A stretch of 64,000 nt of DNA. It comes from Eunapius fragilis. Taxonomy: Eukaryota > Porifera > Demospongiae > Spongillida > Spongillidae. The translations under genes and the position numbers were made by a program. Location of the stretch: positions 518,501 through 582,500 of the forward strand of contig OY811980.1 of NCBI GenBank assembly GCA_963681505.1, in the 5' to 3' direction. Positions 42,712 to 55,671 of the stretch are shown piece by piece. Each line of letters starts with the position of its first letter. Position 1 is the stretch's first letter. The notes below the pieces were generated by a model. The model was not told the origin of the DNA and searched no databases. It was given only the letters and a program-made list of their open reading frames with translations.

Positions 42712-43009
42712 GATACGATGTCCTCCGTTAGGATAGATAGTCCTCCCATTGCCCCTCGTTGACTTGAGGTAGTTAAGCCAAATAAAGTTATTATTTGCTT
42801 AAAGAATATCCTTTAGACGTCAATAAACCTTTGGCCATAGGTTACTGACAGAAATGTATAGGAACGTAAACAAGATTCCCAAGGAAAAAAATCTTGCAAG
42901 TTCTGGCATGATTCATGCATGATTTTCGAACCAATCCGTACTCTACCCGTAATCTTTCATGTGCGATGCAAGGCGTTACATGATCATGCATGGTCATGTA
43001 TGATTGTCC

Positions 43010-46000
43010 GAAAATCATACCAAAGGAGAAGATTGCAGACGTTGGGTGTTTGATGAAGAAGACCAAAAAAGAGTGACGGAAGCTTGCCACGACGATAAAC
43101 TAGGTAATCGCTCACCCTGTATGTAAACACCAGTAAACACATTGGCACATATTATATTCCATTATCGGGCGGAGGCCATTTTGGCAGGGATAAAACATTG
43201 CAGAAGGCATGCCCTCGCTTCTACTGGCATGACATGACCAACGACATTAAAGAGCATGACAGAACTTGTGATACATGTCAGCGAACAAATAGGAAGTTAA
43301 GCAAGGCCTCGGCAGAGCTCCATCCAATTCCAGTGAGGTCTGAAGTTTGGCATCAAGTTGGGATTGATCTAGTTGGACCGTTGACACTGACGCGTAATAA
43401 TAACAGGTACTGTTTTCGTGTGGAGCTACATGTAATCAATCATGTCATTTACACTGAAGTGTATAAAAACAACTAATTTTGCAACAAAATGGGAGAAGTC
43501 TTACTCAGAAACAGTTAGTTTTGTTAGAACGAGGCTATCTTTTGCAATCTTAAGATCTGCTAGCCTGTGTTTGTGTGGCTCCAGAGTGAAATGGTGATGT
43601 GGTCTAGGGTTTGATGATGGAGCAGCACTCCCTGCACATTGACTACAGTGACTTTTTTTTTTTTTGGCATCCTGTTTTAATATTTATTTATTATTCACAC
43701 ATACTAGGTGTTGTTTTGTTCTCTTTGTACCTTGCTTGTATATTTATTTTAATTATTTAAAAAAGCTTACTATAAAAACAAGTAGTTATAGTATTTTTTA
43801 TCACATGAAAAATTGCGTTAAGTACATTTGCTATAAACAACATGCATGTAAGTATTGTGCAGTGCTTACTTTGATGATTATAACAGTACTGATATGAAAT
43901 AATTGTTTTGCTTTTCTCTTTATCCTTACATTGCCATTTTGTGATCTTCTGTAAGGTTTCTAGTAACATGCACACACTATTTTTCAAAATGGCCTGAAGC
44001 ACAAGCTCTTCCATCGAAATGTGCCGAAGGGATAGCAAAGTTCATTTATTCCCTGATTGCTAGATTCGGCTGTTTTAGAGTATGCATATCAGATCAGGGT
44101 CGTGAGTTTGTGAATTCACTAAATGAGAAGCTTTTTTTACTGACGGGAACTGAGCATCGTATTGCAAGTGCATACCACCCTCAAACCAATGGACTAGATG
44201 AAAGGATGAATCAAACTGTGACAAAGTCACTTCTTAAATATATTAATGCTGATCAAAATGACTGGGACGAACACTTGGAATCAGTTCTTTTCTCATATCG
44301 TACAAGTGTTCATGCTACTACTAAATACACACCATTTTTTCTGATGTACGGTAGGGAAGCAATATTACCCATCCAGCTGCAGACTGGTAATGTGGATAAT
44401 GGTCATACATTAGTTGCAATCACTGACATTGAAAGTGAAGCTCAGAAGTATGCTACACAGCTAGATATGATACGCACTGAGACTTTTACGAAAGTTGCAT
44501 CTAACGTTGAGAATGCTCAAACTAAACAAAAGCTGTACTATGACCGCAAGCATACAAAAGCAGAATTTCAACTAGGAAATTAAATGAAGTACTCTTAAGA
44601 AATATGAGAAAACTGTCTCGAAAAGGAGGGAAAATGGATAATGAGTGGACAGGCACTTATACTATAGCTGAAGTGTGTGGTAAGGGGTTATATTCATTAA
44701 AGAATTCACATGGCAAGGTTTTAAAAAAGAAGTATAATTCAATCCAGCTTAAAAAATACGAAGAAAGGCAAGGTCATGCAGCTGCTAGTGATGAGGACAT
44801 TGCAAGCAGAATTGAACTGGATTGTACCAATTCTCACAGTGAAGAAAGTGCAACCAAAGAGAGACCGGGTGTGACTGATTCTCACAATGAAAAAATCTGT
44901 AATGGGAATGGAATGTCTACTCATGGAATACTTAATGAGCAATTGTTTTCTCCACATTTGTTTCGATTATGGCGAACAGGTGCAGATGAACTTGCATTTA
45001 AACCAGCAGAAGATGAAGACTTTGATGTAAGTTATTCAACCTTATACATGTACTTTAATGTTGCACCCATTTATATATTCTGAAGTATAACAAGCTTACT
45101 TACCTTTTTTTAGACAACTGGATTAGATTCTGAAGCTGGTGAACATGCCCTAAACAAGGATCTTATTGTAGAACACTGGCTGACTTATCGTACTTATAAT
45201 GAAGAAGCACCTTTGAGAGATTTCTGGGGAGGGCAGTTTGTCATAATGAATGACAAACTTTCTGAAGAGTTTGACCACTTCAGAAAACATGCCATTGATG
45301 CATATTTCTATCCAGTAGAAGCTATTCAACTTCTGGAGTATTGGTTCAAATCCAGTGGCTTTAGTATTAAGACAATTTGTAAATATGACAAAAGATACTT
45401 ACTAATGTCTGCAGCAAATATTGATGCATTCTGTCAGTGGATTTTAGACACAAGAAAGATGTGTAATGAAGATGGTGTGACTCTCGACAGTCTCCACTTA
45501 GCCAGTAAGCCAGATTTGAGTGTCTGTGCCTCTGATTCACTAATTAGTGGCATCTCTCAACCTAATAATTGTACAGTGAATGAAGCAAAAAAGAGCGTGA
45601 TTGCTTGCGATGAAGAGGTGATACAGATAAAGAAAAGCAGCGGGGTTGTTTGTGATGAAGAGATGAAACAGATAAAGAAAAGCAGAAAGGTTAGAGCACA
45701 AGGTTTATCAAATCTACGTCACCACTGGTTGGAGGTGGGGAATGTTATACTGTATGAAGAACACAGATGCATTCTTGAGAGTGACAAGAAATGGCTGGAT
45801 GATGCAATAATTAATGCTGTGCAATACCTTCTCCATAGCCAATACGGTTTGCCTGGATTTCAAGCAACAACATTGGGATATCATTTAACATTTGATGTAA
45901 CGAGAAAAGGTTTTATTCGAATTCTGCACAATGGGAAGGATCATTGGTTTACAATTTCAACCCTTGGATTGCCATCAGGCCATGTGCACATCTATGATGG

Positions 46001-46440
46001 TCTCTATAGCACTTGTACTGATCAAGGTATTGAACAAATTTGTTCCATTCTTTATACTCCTAACAATGCAGTGCATCTCCATTTCATGGATGTTGATAAA
46101 CAGACTAATCATACGGACTGTGGCCTGTATGCCATAGCTTATGACATTGATTTATGCCGTGATGAAGATGTGTGTTATAGGAAATATGACGCAGTACTGA
46201 TGCGTCAACATCTGTCAGAATGTTTAGAAAGTAGAAGATTAGCTGCATTTCCTGGTTCAGATAGACCAAGCAGCCATGTTATCGCAAAAATGTGAGGCGT
46301 TATTGCCGAATGCCGGATGCTGGATTGGTGATTCAATGCAATTCGTGCAAAGAATGGTTCCATGACAAATGTGACATCTCAATTCCAAAAAAAGGATGGA
46401 ATGATGAAAAATACATATGACATTGTAAAAACTGTCAGCC
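43010..46440 (+). mobile_element. Ginger1-like DNA transposon gene: integrase + Ulp1 protease + PHD (broken)
   Basis: An integrase-type transposase with introns. Pieces: about 43025-43103 (WVFDEEDQKRVTEACHDDKL), 43175-43406, 43956-44581, 44586-45026, 45114-46293, then PHD remnants to 46440. H2C2 zinc domain: GHFGRDKT and CDTCQRTNRK. The DDE catalytic core is visible as GIDLVGPL (D), ISDQGREF (D) and YHPQTNGLDERMN (E). The C-terminal half is a C48/Ulp1-like cysteine protease: KDHWFTIST (His), HIYDGLYS (Asp), DKQTNHTDCGLYAIAYD (Gln, Cys). Last comes a PHD finger, YCRMPDAGLVIQCNSCKEWF. A 5-bp insertion near 44581, a frameshift at 46293 and a TGA in the PHD break it. Gypsy-type integrase plus Ulp1 and PHD is the combination I recall for Ginger1 transposons; no LTRs, RT or gag are present. 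Confidence 0.83.
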
Positions 46441-46980
46441 CATCCACTGAGCCCAAAAACATTAATTTATGTAGCATGTATGTCATCTGTACTCTGTTTC
46501 TTGTTTGCCATTGATCACAAGTGCTAGTGTTGTATGATATCATTTAACCTGCTGAAAACATGACTGCATGCCATGCATAGCTGATTGACTTGCCAAAGTT
46601 GCCATCCATGCATGTTATCAATTTACCATGTGGGAAAATCACATGTAGGGTTTGTGGGAGACATGAATTCTTGCACAGGTATCCTTTGCACAAAATCTCT
46701 GAATACAAACTTACATGCTGTGGCACATAAACTGTGATTGTTTGCCAAACAATCAATTGCTACTATAGTATAAACCAAACCTATGCAAACAAGCTCAACC
46801 ATTATGATTATAAGTCGGCTAAAGAGTTAGTTTTGTTTTTGAATACCAAATACGCTTTCAAAGGAGGGATATTTATAATTAGGAAATAATATCCCGTGGG
46901 GACAGTTCCTGGTATAATCCTACGACACCAGTATAAACGAACATAGACTAGGTGATAGGTGAAAATAAGACTGATGGTAT
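46441..46980. other. Unassigned interval downstream of the Ginger-like gene
   Basis: AT-rich, no recognisable coding segment. It should contain the right end of the Ginger-like element, but I could not find a clear TIR. Confidence 0.4.
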
Positions 46981-46984
46981 TATG

Positions 46985-47150
46985 GGGGGACATACTATTC
47001 TAGGATACGCTGTCCGGGGGGACAGTTACTCCTAAGGGGGGACATATTATCCTAGGATACGCTGTCCAGGGGGACAGTGGCTCCTAGGACTGGATGTCCG
47101 GCGGACGCAGAATTCTAGGATACAATGTCCGGCCGGACGCGTAATCCTGT
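46985..47150. repeat. Tandem ctaggatacgctgtcc repeat
   Basis: Four degenerate units of the form cctaggatac(g/a)ctgtccgggggacag with ggggggacat spacers. The same motif flanks the TIR element at 42246-42711. 47151-47850 holds no recognisable gene. Confidence 0.75.
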
Positions 47151-47853
47151 GACACCGGATCGCAGATGAGCTCGCGGGGGCGAAAGGATTAATATTTCTG
47201 CAAATCTAAATACATGTTGCCAAACGAAACTTTATCACACGAAACTATCTTATTCATCCTGAACTTTCTGCGTGGCTTTTCAAAACCATGTGTGACCTTT
47301 TGTGACCGCTTATTGGCCCATCGACCATGTGATTTGTGCAATATGACAGATGCTATCTGTTGTAGACATTGTGATGAATAATGCCTAGCTTATTAGGAAC
47401 ATGGTTGTATGGGCCACCTTGGGCAACGCCATCTTTGCATGATGATCACGTATTCTGAACTTCCCCTGTAGTACATAACCTCTACGTGTATTTGAACAGG
47501 AAACTACAGCATCGAGGCATATACATTCTATACTGCTATTGATCCCTCCCCCCCCCCTCCCCCCACAGCCTTAGAATATAAACAACTAGGTTGAGCCATG
47601 CAGTGATGCTGTGTGTCACTGAGTTAACTGACTTAGCACTAATCACCCTTTCATAGCATTCCTGTAACAAGATGAGACTACTAATATCAGTGTTACTATA
47701 TGTATCTATGCAAAAATGCACAGTAGCCAGGTAAGCTATTAGGCGCCCCTATACATATCTGATTGCAAAAAAAAAAAAAAGGTATTTAATATTATAAATA
47801 GAAATACCTAAAGCCACACACACACATACACACACAACACATGTCGCATATAC

Positions 47854-48432
47854 TCAAGTAAACAGGGGGCATCCATTTCCATCTTGTCGTGCATTGGTAG
47901 CAAACTGTACGATGTCAGCTATCCACCACGCAAGGAACGTTAGAGAGACGACGGAATTCAGGAAACAGCACGACACGCATGAAATAGTGGGATCAGAGTC
48001 TCTGGAACATTCCGCTACGCACGTTCCAATCTGTAGAATGCATAGAAGTAAGCCCAGTATTAGCTGAGGGATGGCAAATTCGTAGCGAGCGATGTAGAAG
48101 TTGGCCGCTCCTAAGTTGACGAGGAAGATGCCCAGAATAAGCGCCGTCAGCCTACTTTTTGTCCCGTTTCTGCACTGCAGGGAGTCTGTGTCGAAACTGG
48201 TACACGTCAGCAGCTGACAGAAATTATCCGTTTCATTGTAGCTGAAGCAGGGTATGGTTGGGGCAGACGTGGCGTTCGACTGCGCGAAAGCACACCGGCA
48301 AATCCCTGAGGGTCCGTCACACTGACCTACTTCTGTGTAGTCACTACATCCCCAGGACGTACAGTTCTTAAACTGAGCGTTACAACCGCAGAACAACAGA
48401 GACAGTAACACAACGCATACGTGGGCAATCAT
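47854..48432 (-). CDS. TM2-domain-like membrane protein with Cys-rich ectodomain (192 aa, one exon)
   Basis: An intact single-exon ORF. Residues 1-19 (VCVVLLSLLFCGCNA core) form a signal peptide. Residues 20-90 are an extracellular segment rich in Cys with NxS/T sites (CTSWGCSDY, CDGPSGICRC). Hydrophobic helices follow: TALILGIFLVNLGAANFYIA, then FAIPQLILGLLLCILQ and a third near FLNSVVSLTFLAWWIADIVQ. The LGxFLxxxGAxxFYxxR.xxAIxQL pattern is the TM2 domain hallmark. The extra third helix and ectodomain differ from TM2D1-3, so I give no symbol. Role unknown; TM2 proteins are implicated in Notch/amyloid-related trafficking. Confidence 0.85.
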   Translation of the reverse strand: MIAHVCVVLLSLLFCGCNAQFKNCTSWGCSDYTEVGQCDGPSGICRCAFAQSNATSAPTIPCFSYNETDNFCQLLTCTSFDTDSLQCRNGTKSRLTALILGIFLVNLGAANFYIARYEFAIPQLILGLLLCILQIGTCVAECSRDSDPTISCVSCCFLNSVVSLTFLAWWIADIVQFATNARQDGNGCPLFT

Positions 48433-48750
48433 TTTTAAAAATTCGCCCTACCCTTCACAATTATTTGTTTATAAGATGAGCTATAAATAGTAACATGTTA
48501 AAGTTAGCACGATGATGACGTCATCGCGCACGTTCTATTGATGATTAGTTAATTGGCATGTGCAATTAAAATGTACGCATAATTAAAAATTCAGGCAACA
48601 TTTCCAGCTATGCGACAAGGAAGCGCAACGGCTTCCACCACATGAGTACCTTTCCCAGTGTGTGCAATGGACTTGGCTATAATTGTTCACTGGCCTCTCA
48701 TTCCATGCAAAAGAGGCTGTGGTATGCATTACTGACATGTAAACATCTGT

Positions 48751-49727
<977 letters not shown>

Positions 49728-49838
49728 GCTGTATATTAAAAAAATTATAGCTTAAGGGAGTGAGCCTTAATTAGAAATGAGTAGGCTCTGGTAGGCTAAT
49801 AGGAATGTCAGCGGTGATGCTTTGAGAGAACGAGCAGC
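49728..49838. promoter_or_regulatory. Bidirectional promoter POLR2E / SZT2
   Basis: Only 111 bp separate the two opposing start codons, so both transcripts must start within or very near it. gcagcATGGCGGC at the SZT2 start resembles the YY1 motif (AAGATGGCGGC), which often overlaps animal start codons. No TATA box is visible. Confidence 0.65.
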
Positions 49839-52800
49839 ATGGCGGCGTTAGCAGTAGCAGAGGTGAGTGAACTTCCAGCTATGCCATGGAAGACAGGCCG
49901 AAAATCGACGAACCCATTTAGTTTTTGAGCTCAGTTATCTTCCGCCTTGTATAGCCGAAGCCAGTTACTCATCTTTACGTGCAACTGACAGGAGATCATC
50001 GCGTGTCTAGAAGCTTCAGGGCGCGATGGCTACTTAAAAATCTGATGAAGACAGTAGAACACCAGCAGGTAACATATTACCAAAACATTCCTGTTGGCGC
50101 GTTTGATGAACGTATTTGCTTTGCCAGGTCTTTGCAGACCTACCCTGCGAGATAAACGTGCTCTCAGCTCTGGGCGGGTCGTTGATAACTCCTGCAACTG
50201 AAGCTTTCTTCGTCAGCCAACAGTACAGTCTTGTATTCGTCCTGGACATGAGCGCGGCCATGCACTGTGTGGTGAGGCGTTACATCAGATCTTATGCAAA
50301 GTAACATGTCGGGATTGGCTTTTTGTTTTTTGTTGTTCTATCTGTACAGAGCTGTAGTACGTACAAAGTGAAGTTGGACGAGGCAGTTGCAGCATTGTGC
50401 TTTAGCCTGGAGCAGCTTGCCCAGCCTGTAAGCAGGAGTGTGTACACACCAGTGCAATCCCACACCTGACCAAGGCACACACACACACACACAGTTTCAT
50501 GTCCCCCATAGTTCTGTGGTACTCAAACCTCACCTCTGCGTGTCTGTGCTAGGCTATTCTGATATCGATACGTCAAAGGTATATGATACTAAACGACAGC
50601 TATAAATCATACTAATATACCTGCAAACACACACACCCACACACACAGCGTGTGCATGTGTTTTTGCAGGGAGTGCATTTGCACAGCGGCAATTGCAAAC
50701 AGCTGAGTAGGGACGTTGCAGAGAAAGTTGCTTCTGTGGAAAGGCAGCTGGCTGAAGGTAAGAGGGGAGGGGGGGGGGGGGGGACAGACACTGGTGATGG
50801 TATTAGAAGTCTGTTGGGGGGGGGGGGGGGGATCCAGGCATGTGTTGCACCTCTTCCACACTCAATGCAGGTGTCATTGGTTCAAACCCTCCTGGTGTCC
50901 TCACCATGTCACCATGTGTGACGGTGCTTTAATGTAGTGAGGCTGCTGGTTGTATCTGGTGTAGCATGTTTTGCACAGGTCGTATTCGCATTTAGGGCAG
51001 TGGTACATAGTGTCGTCTGGGGAGAGGGGGTGGATGCGGTCAGATGAGGCCGTGCAGTTGTTGCAATGCCAGGTGCCTCCCGTGTGAGGGTAGGCTTGGG
51101 AAGGGTCAAATACCTCTAGGGGGTGGTGCTTGTGTAAGGGGTGGACGGCTGGTGGCATCATAAAACAACTGTTGCACAGCTGAAAAAGACATTGGGCGTC
51201 ATAGCAACGAAACATGCTGTCCAAGGGTGCGCTGCATTTAGAGCATCTGAACTTGTTGGAAATGGCTGTATTGACTGACACGAGGGGATGCTCGTGTAGG
51301 TGGTGCTTCTGACCGCCGAAACACGAACTGCACAAATCAAAGTTACATTGTGCGCAATGAAAGAGAACTGCCATAGGGTCGGCATGTGAATACGTAGCGT
51401 TACATTGGTCGCATTTCCACTGCTCGTGGATCCGATATTCAATGCGTGGGTCAACAGGCTTTAACTCATGTCCCCTAATATCATGTAAACTGTGGTTCCA
51501 TTTTCCACTGAAACACTTCTCGCACAAGTCCACGTTGCACTTTTCGCAGTGGTAGAACGATGGAGACGCCATTTTGGGATTGTAAGGTGTGGTTGTTACA
51601 TCGCCAAACTGTCGCTGGCACCCGTCGCACTTCCAGAGCCCCTCGCTTTGGCGGTAGACGACTGATGGCCGGCAGGACTTGAGAAGGTGGAAGTGAAAGT
51701 TGTGGTACGCAGACTTCTCCGCCATTCGTGGGGTTGGGTTGGGCGTAGGGGGACGAACGAGGGGGGAGTCCGTAAATTACATAATCGCCATGTCTATGTA
51801 ATGAATACATTATTTGTACACAACAATAGTACCATTATTTATTTGAGGCAGTCCTGTTCTGGGTAATGGCAGAAGAATATAAACTTTTAATCTCCAATCG
51901 ATGGTGGTCCTTAAGTGTTGAAGTAAATAAAAGACCAGCAGATCGTTTGGTCACATGACAAATTAATTTTGTAATTAGTAACATATGAATGATAAAGCAA
52001 TACCATAGATACCACAGGATTACATATTTCTCACTTTGCACACACACACCTCCACACTACACCCCACACCCCTCCACACCACCCCACACCCTCCACACTA
52101 AACCCCACACATCCTCCACACTACACCCCACACTACACCCCACACATCCCTCTACACTACACCCACACCTCTCCACACTACACCCCACACATCCCTCCAT
52201 ACTACACCCCACACATCCCTCCACACTACACCCCACACATCCCTCCACACTACACCCCACACATCCCTCCACACTACACCCCACACATCCCTCCACACTA
52301 CACCCCACACATCCCTCCACACTACACCCCACACATCCCTCCACACTACACCCCTCCACAGCCCTCCACCCGCACATCCCATACTACACCCCACACATCC
52401 CTCCACACTACACCCCACACATCCTCACACTACACTCCACACATGTGCACACACAAGGAATTCTCACACAGCGGCGTAGCTACAGTAAGGTCTGGTAGGG
52501 CCTGGACCCTACAGTAAGGTCTGGTAGGGCCTGGACCCTACAGTAAGGTCTGGTAGGGCCTGGACCCTACAGTAAGGTCTGGTAGGGCCTGGACCCTACA
52601 GTAGGGCCTGGACACTACAGTCGGGTCTGGTAGGGCCTGGACCCTACGGTAGGGTCTGGTAGGGCCTGGACCCTACAGTAGGGTCTGGTAGGACCTGGAC
52701 CCTACAGTAAGGTCTTGTAGGACCTGGACCCTACAGTAGGGTCTGGTAGGGCCTGGACCCTACCAGCAGAGGTTGGCTTATTTATAATACTCACCCCTTG

Positions 52801-53991
52801 AACAGCACCAGTGTGAGCTAAAGTCAGTACCTCAGCTCAAGGCACTCAGGTGTAGTCTAAAGTCAGTACCTCAGCTCAAGGCACTCAGGTGTAGTCTAAA
52901 GTCAGTACCTCAGCTCAAGGCACTCAGGTGTAGTCTAAAGTCAGTACCTCAGCTCAAGGCACTCAGGTGTAGTCTAAAGTCAGTACCTCAGCTCAAGGCA
53001 CTCAGGTGTAGTCTAAAGTCAGTACCTCAGCTCAAGGCACTCAGGTGTAGTCTAAAGTCAGTACCTCAGCTCAAGGCACTCAGGTGTAGTCTAAAGTCAG
53101 TACCTCAGCTCAAGGCACTCAGGTGTAGTCTAAAGTCAGTACCTCAGCTCAAGGCACTCAGGTGTAGTCTAAAGTCAGTACCTCAGCTCAAGGCACTCAG
53201 GTGTAGTCTAAAGTCAGTACCTCAGCTCAAGGCACTCAGGTGTAGTCTAAAGTCAGTACCTCAGCTCAAGGCACTCAGGTGTAGTCTAAAGTCAGTACCT
53301 CAGCTCAAGGCACTCAGGTGTAGTCTAAAGTCAGTACCTCAGCTCAAGGCACTCAGGTGTAGTCTAAAGTCAGTACCTCAGCTCAAGGCACTCAGGTGTA
53401 GTCTAAAGTCAGTACCTCAGCTCAAGGCACTCAGGTGTAGTCTAAAGTCAGTACCTCAGCTCAAGGCACTCAGGTGTAGTCTAAAGTCAGTACCTCAGCT
53501 CAAGGCACTCAGGTGTAGTCTAAAGTCAGTACCTCAGCTCAAGGCACTCAGGTGTAGTCTAAAGTCAGTACCTCAGCTCAAGGCACTCAGGTGTAGACCT
53601 TCAAATTCGCTGATTTATGGTCACACGCCATACCATAAATATTGTACTGGCCACGCCCACTGGAATGCACATGCCATGACTACACATCCAATGTGGGATA
53701 CAAATAATGACATTCATGTCAGAGCGACCCTTGGCTATGACATCACAAAGCACACCTTGCATTCATGTATCTGTGTGTGTGTATGTATGTATGTATGTAT
53801 GTATGTATGTATGTATGTATGTATACAGTATGTATGTATGTATGTATGTACGTACGTACGTATGTATGCATGTATGTTACTTTGTTTATTAATATTGCTG
53901 TGTCAGTGACATCATTAAAGTACGTCCCACTCTCCTTGCACTTTCTCACTCTCCCACTCTCTCACTCACTCCTTACACTCTCCCTCTCTCT

Positions 53992-54070
<79 letters not shown>

Positions 54071-55625
54071 CTCCTACTACACACAGTTGGAAAGGATACT
54101 GCAAACATAGAAAGTTTTGCAGTGAGTACTCAACCCCTTCTACCCACCCCACCCCATTCCATTCACCCTCTCTTCTGTACAGGCATCTTCAAGCTATGAT
54201 TATGGGTATGGTCTAGGTGGTATGGTCACAGCTGGGATACTCGGATTGCAACTCCTCCCCAGGAATGCTATCAAAGGTGCGAGGTGGCCTCGTACGTTTC
54301 CATGGTGCCCAGTTCATACCTACTCCTCCTCTTGCCACGCCCCACAGGTCTCATCCTGCTTACTGACGGCGTCTCAGGGTTCCGCTCCCCCGTGATGATG
54401 CACGCTGCCTTGAACCAGATGAGGGAGGGCAACATTAGCTGTTGGGTTGTCCAGATGGGAGGTCCGGCCAACCCCTCCACCTCATTCGGCCTCATGCCAG
54501 ACTCTGAAGCACTCCTGCTCATGACAGAGATATGCAATGGCTACCTGCTTGACCCCGATAAGGTTGTCTGCCGCCATTCTGCAGGAGTGCATGTTTGCCC
54601 GTGTTGTTGATACCCCTCTCGTCTGTGCTGTCCAGATGCTTATGCGTTGCGAGGGGGTGGTCCCTTTGGCTGGAGAAGCCAATGCAGTGCAGAGGGCTGT
54701 GCTCTACTGGACGTTTCAGGTGTCCGCTCGTACCACCAACCTCAGAGACTTACCCTGCAAGGACCTGCCGACGTTTGAGGACAGGTTCTGGCCAAACATA
54801 AGACGAGACTTTCAGAGTTACACCATCAACGCTTCTCTCTCATGGTGTGGCTTGTGTGGCATGTAGAGGTGAGGTGTCTTGAATGGCTGCTGACTTTTGT
54901 CTTCCTTCTCAGTATCGTTGGGTCGAGAATAAGGGAAGGGTTCTTTCTGAAGGACCTTATTGTCAAAGGTACTGCTGACACTTGGTATAGTTGTTGGTTC
55001 ATCAGGTTTTTTTCTTTAATATAGAACCTGTTGTTGAACTTCACTTGTGTTTCCTGTGGCAGACTTGTGTAGTCATTGAGTATACCATCATCACTGTGAG
55101 TACAGTATACCTGGAGCCTTCACTGTCCAGCATTCTCTTTCCCCTACCTTACTTATCCCTCTGGTCCCCCCCTTCTCATCCCTTCTCATCCCCTGCCTTC
55201 CTTATCCTTTTGGTTCCCTGTCTTTCTCTATCACTCCTTTTCCCCTCCCCTCCCCTCTCCTCCTGCCCTCTCCTCCCTCCCTCCCCTCCCTCTCCCCCCT
55301 CTGTGCTCACCTTCCTAGACATGGAGCAATATGGACACAAAGTGAGGAACTTCTTATTAGGAAGGTCTATCTTTATGTCTTTCCTTACTGTTCTCTGGTA
55401 CCTGCAGTAGTAGCATGTTAGTTGCTACCCACTACACTGGACCCTACTCTTTTGTACATGATGTGCATTGCCAACTCAACCCAAATATCACCAGTTCACA
55501 CAGGTAGGTGTGCTCTATTTGGAACTTTTAAATCCTTATGTTGTTTCTGTATTGTAGATTGGCTGCTGTAAAAAAGTTTACCCAAACTTTGAAAAGGTAG
55601 AATGTAGAAGATGCTTTTGTGGTCT

Positions 55626-55671
<46 letters not shown>

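Noticed and set aside
43198..44583. LTR retrotransposon or retroviral pol
   Set aside because: The integrase is Gypsy-related, but there is no reverse transcriptase, RNase H, gag or LTR, and the gene has introns and a Ulp1/PHD tail, fitting a Ginger-type DNA transposon better.
52817..53596. CRISPR-like regular repeats
   Set aside because: Head-to-tail 39-bp units without unique spacers, inside an intron of an animal gene. It is a minisatellite.
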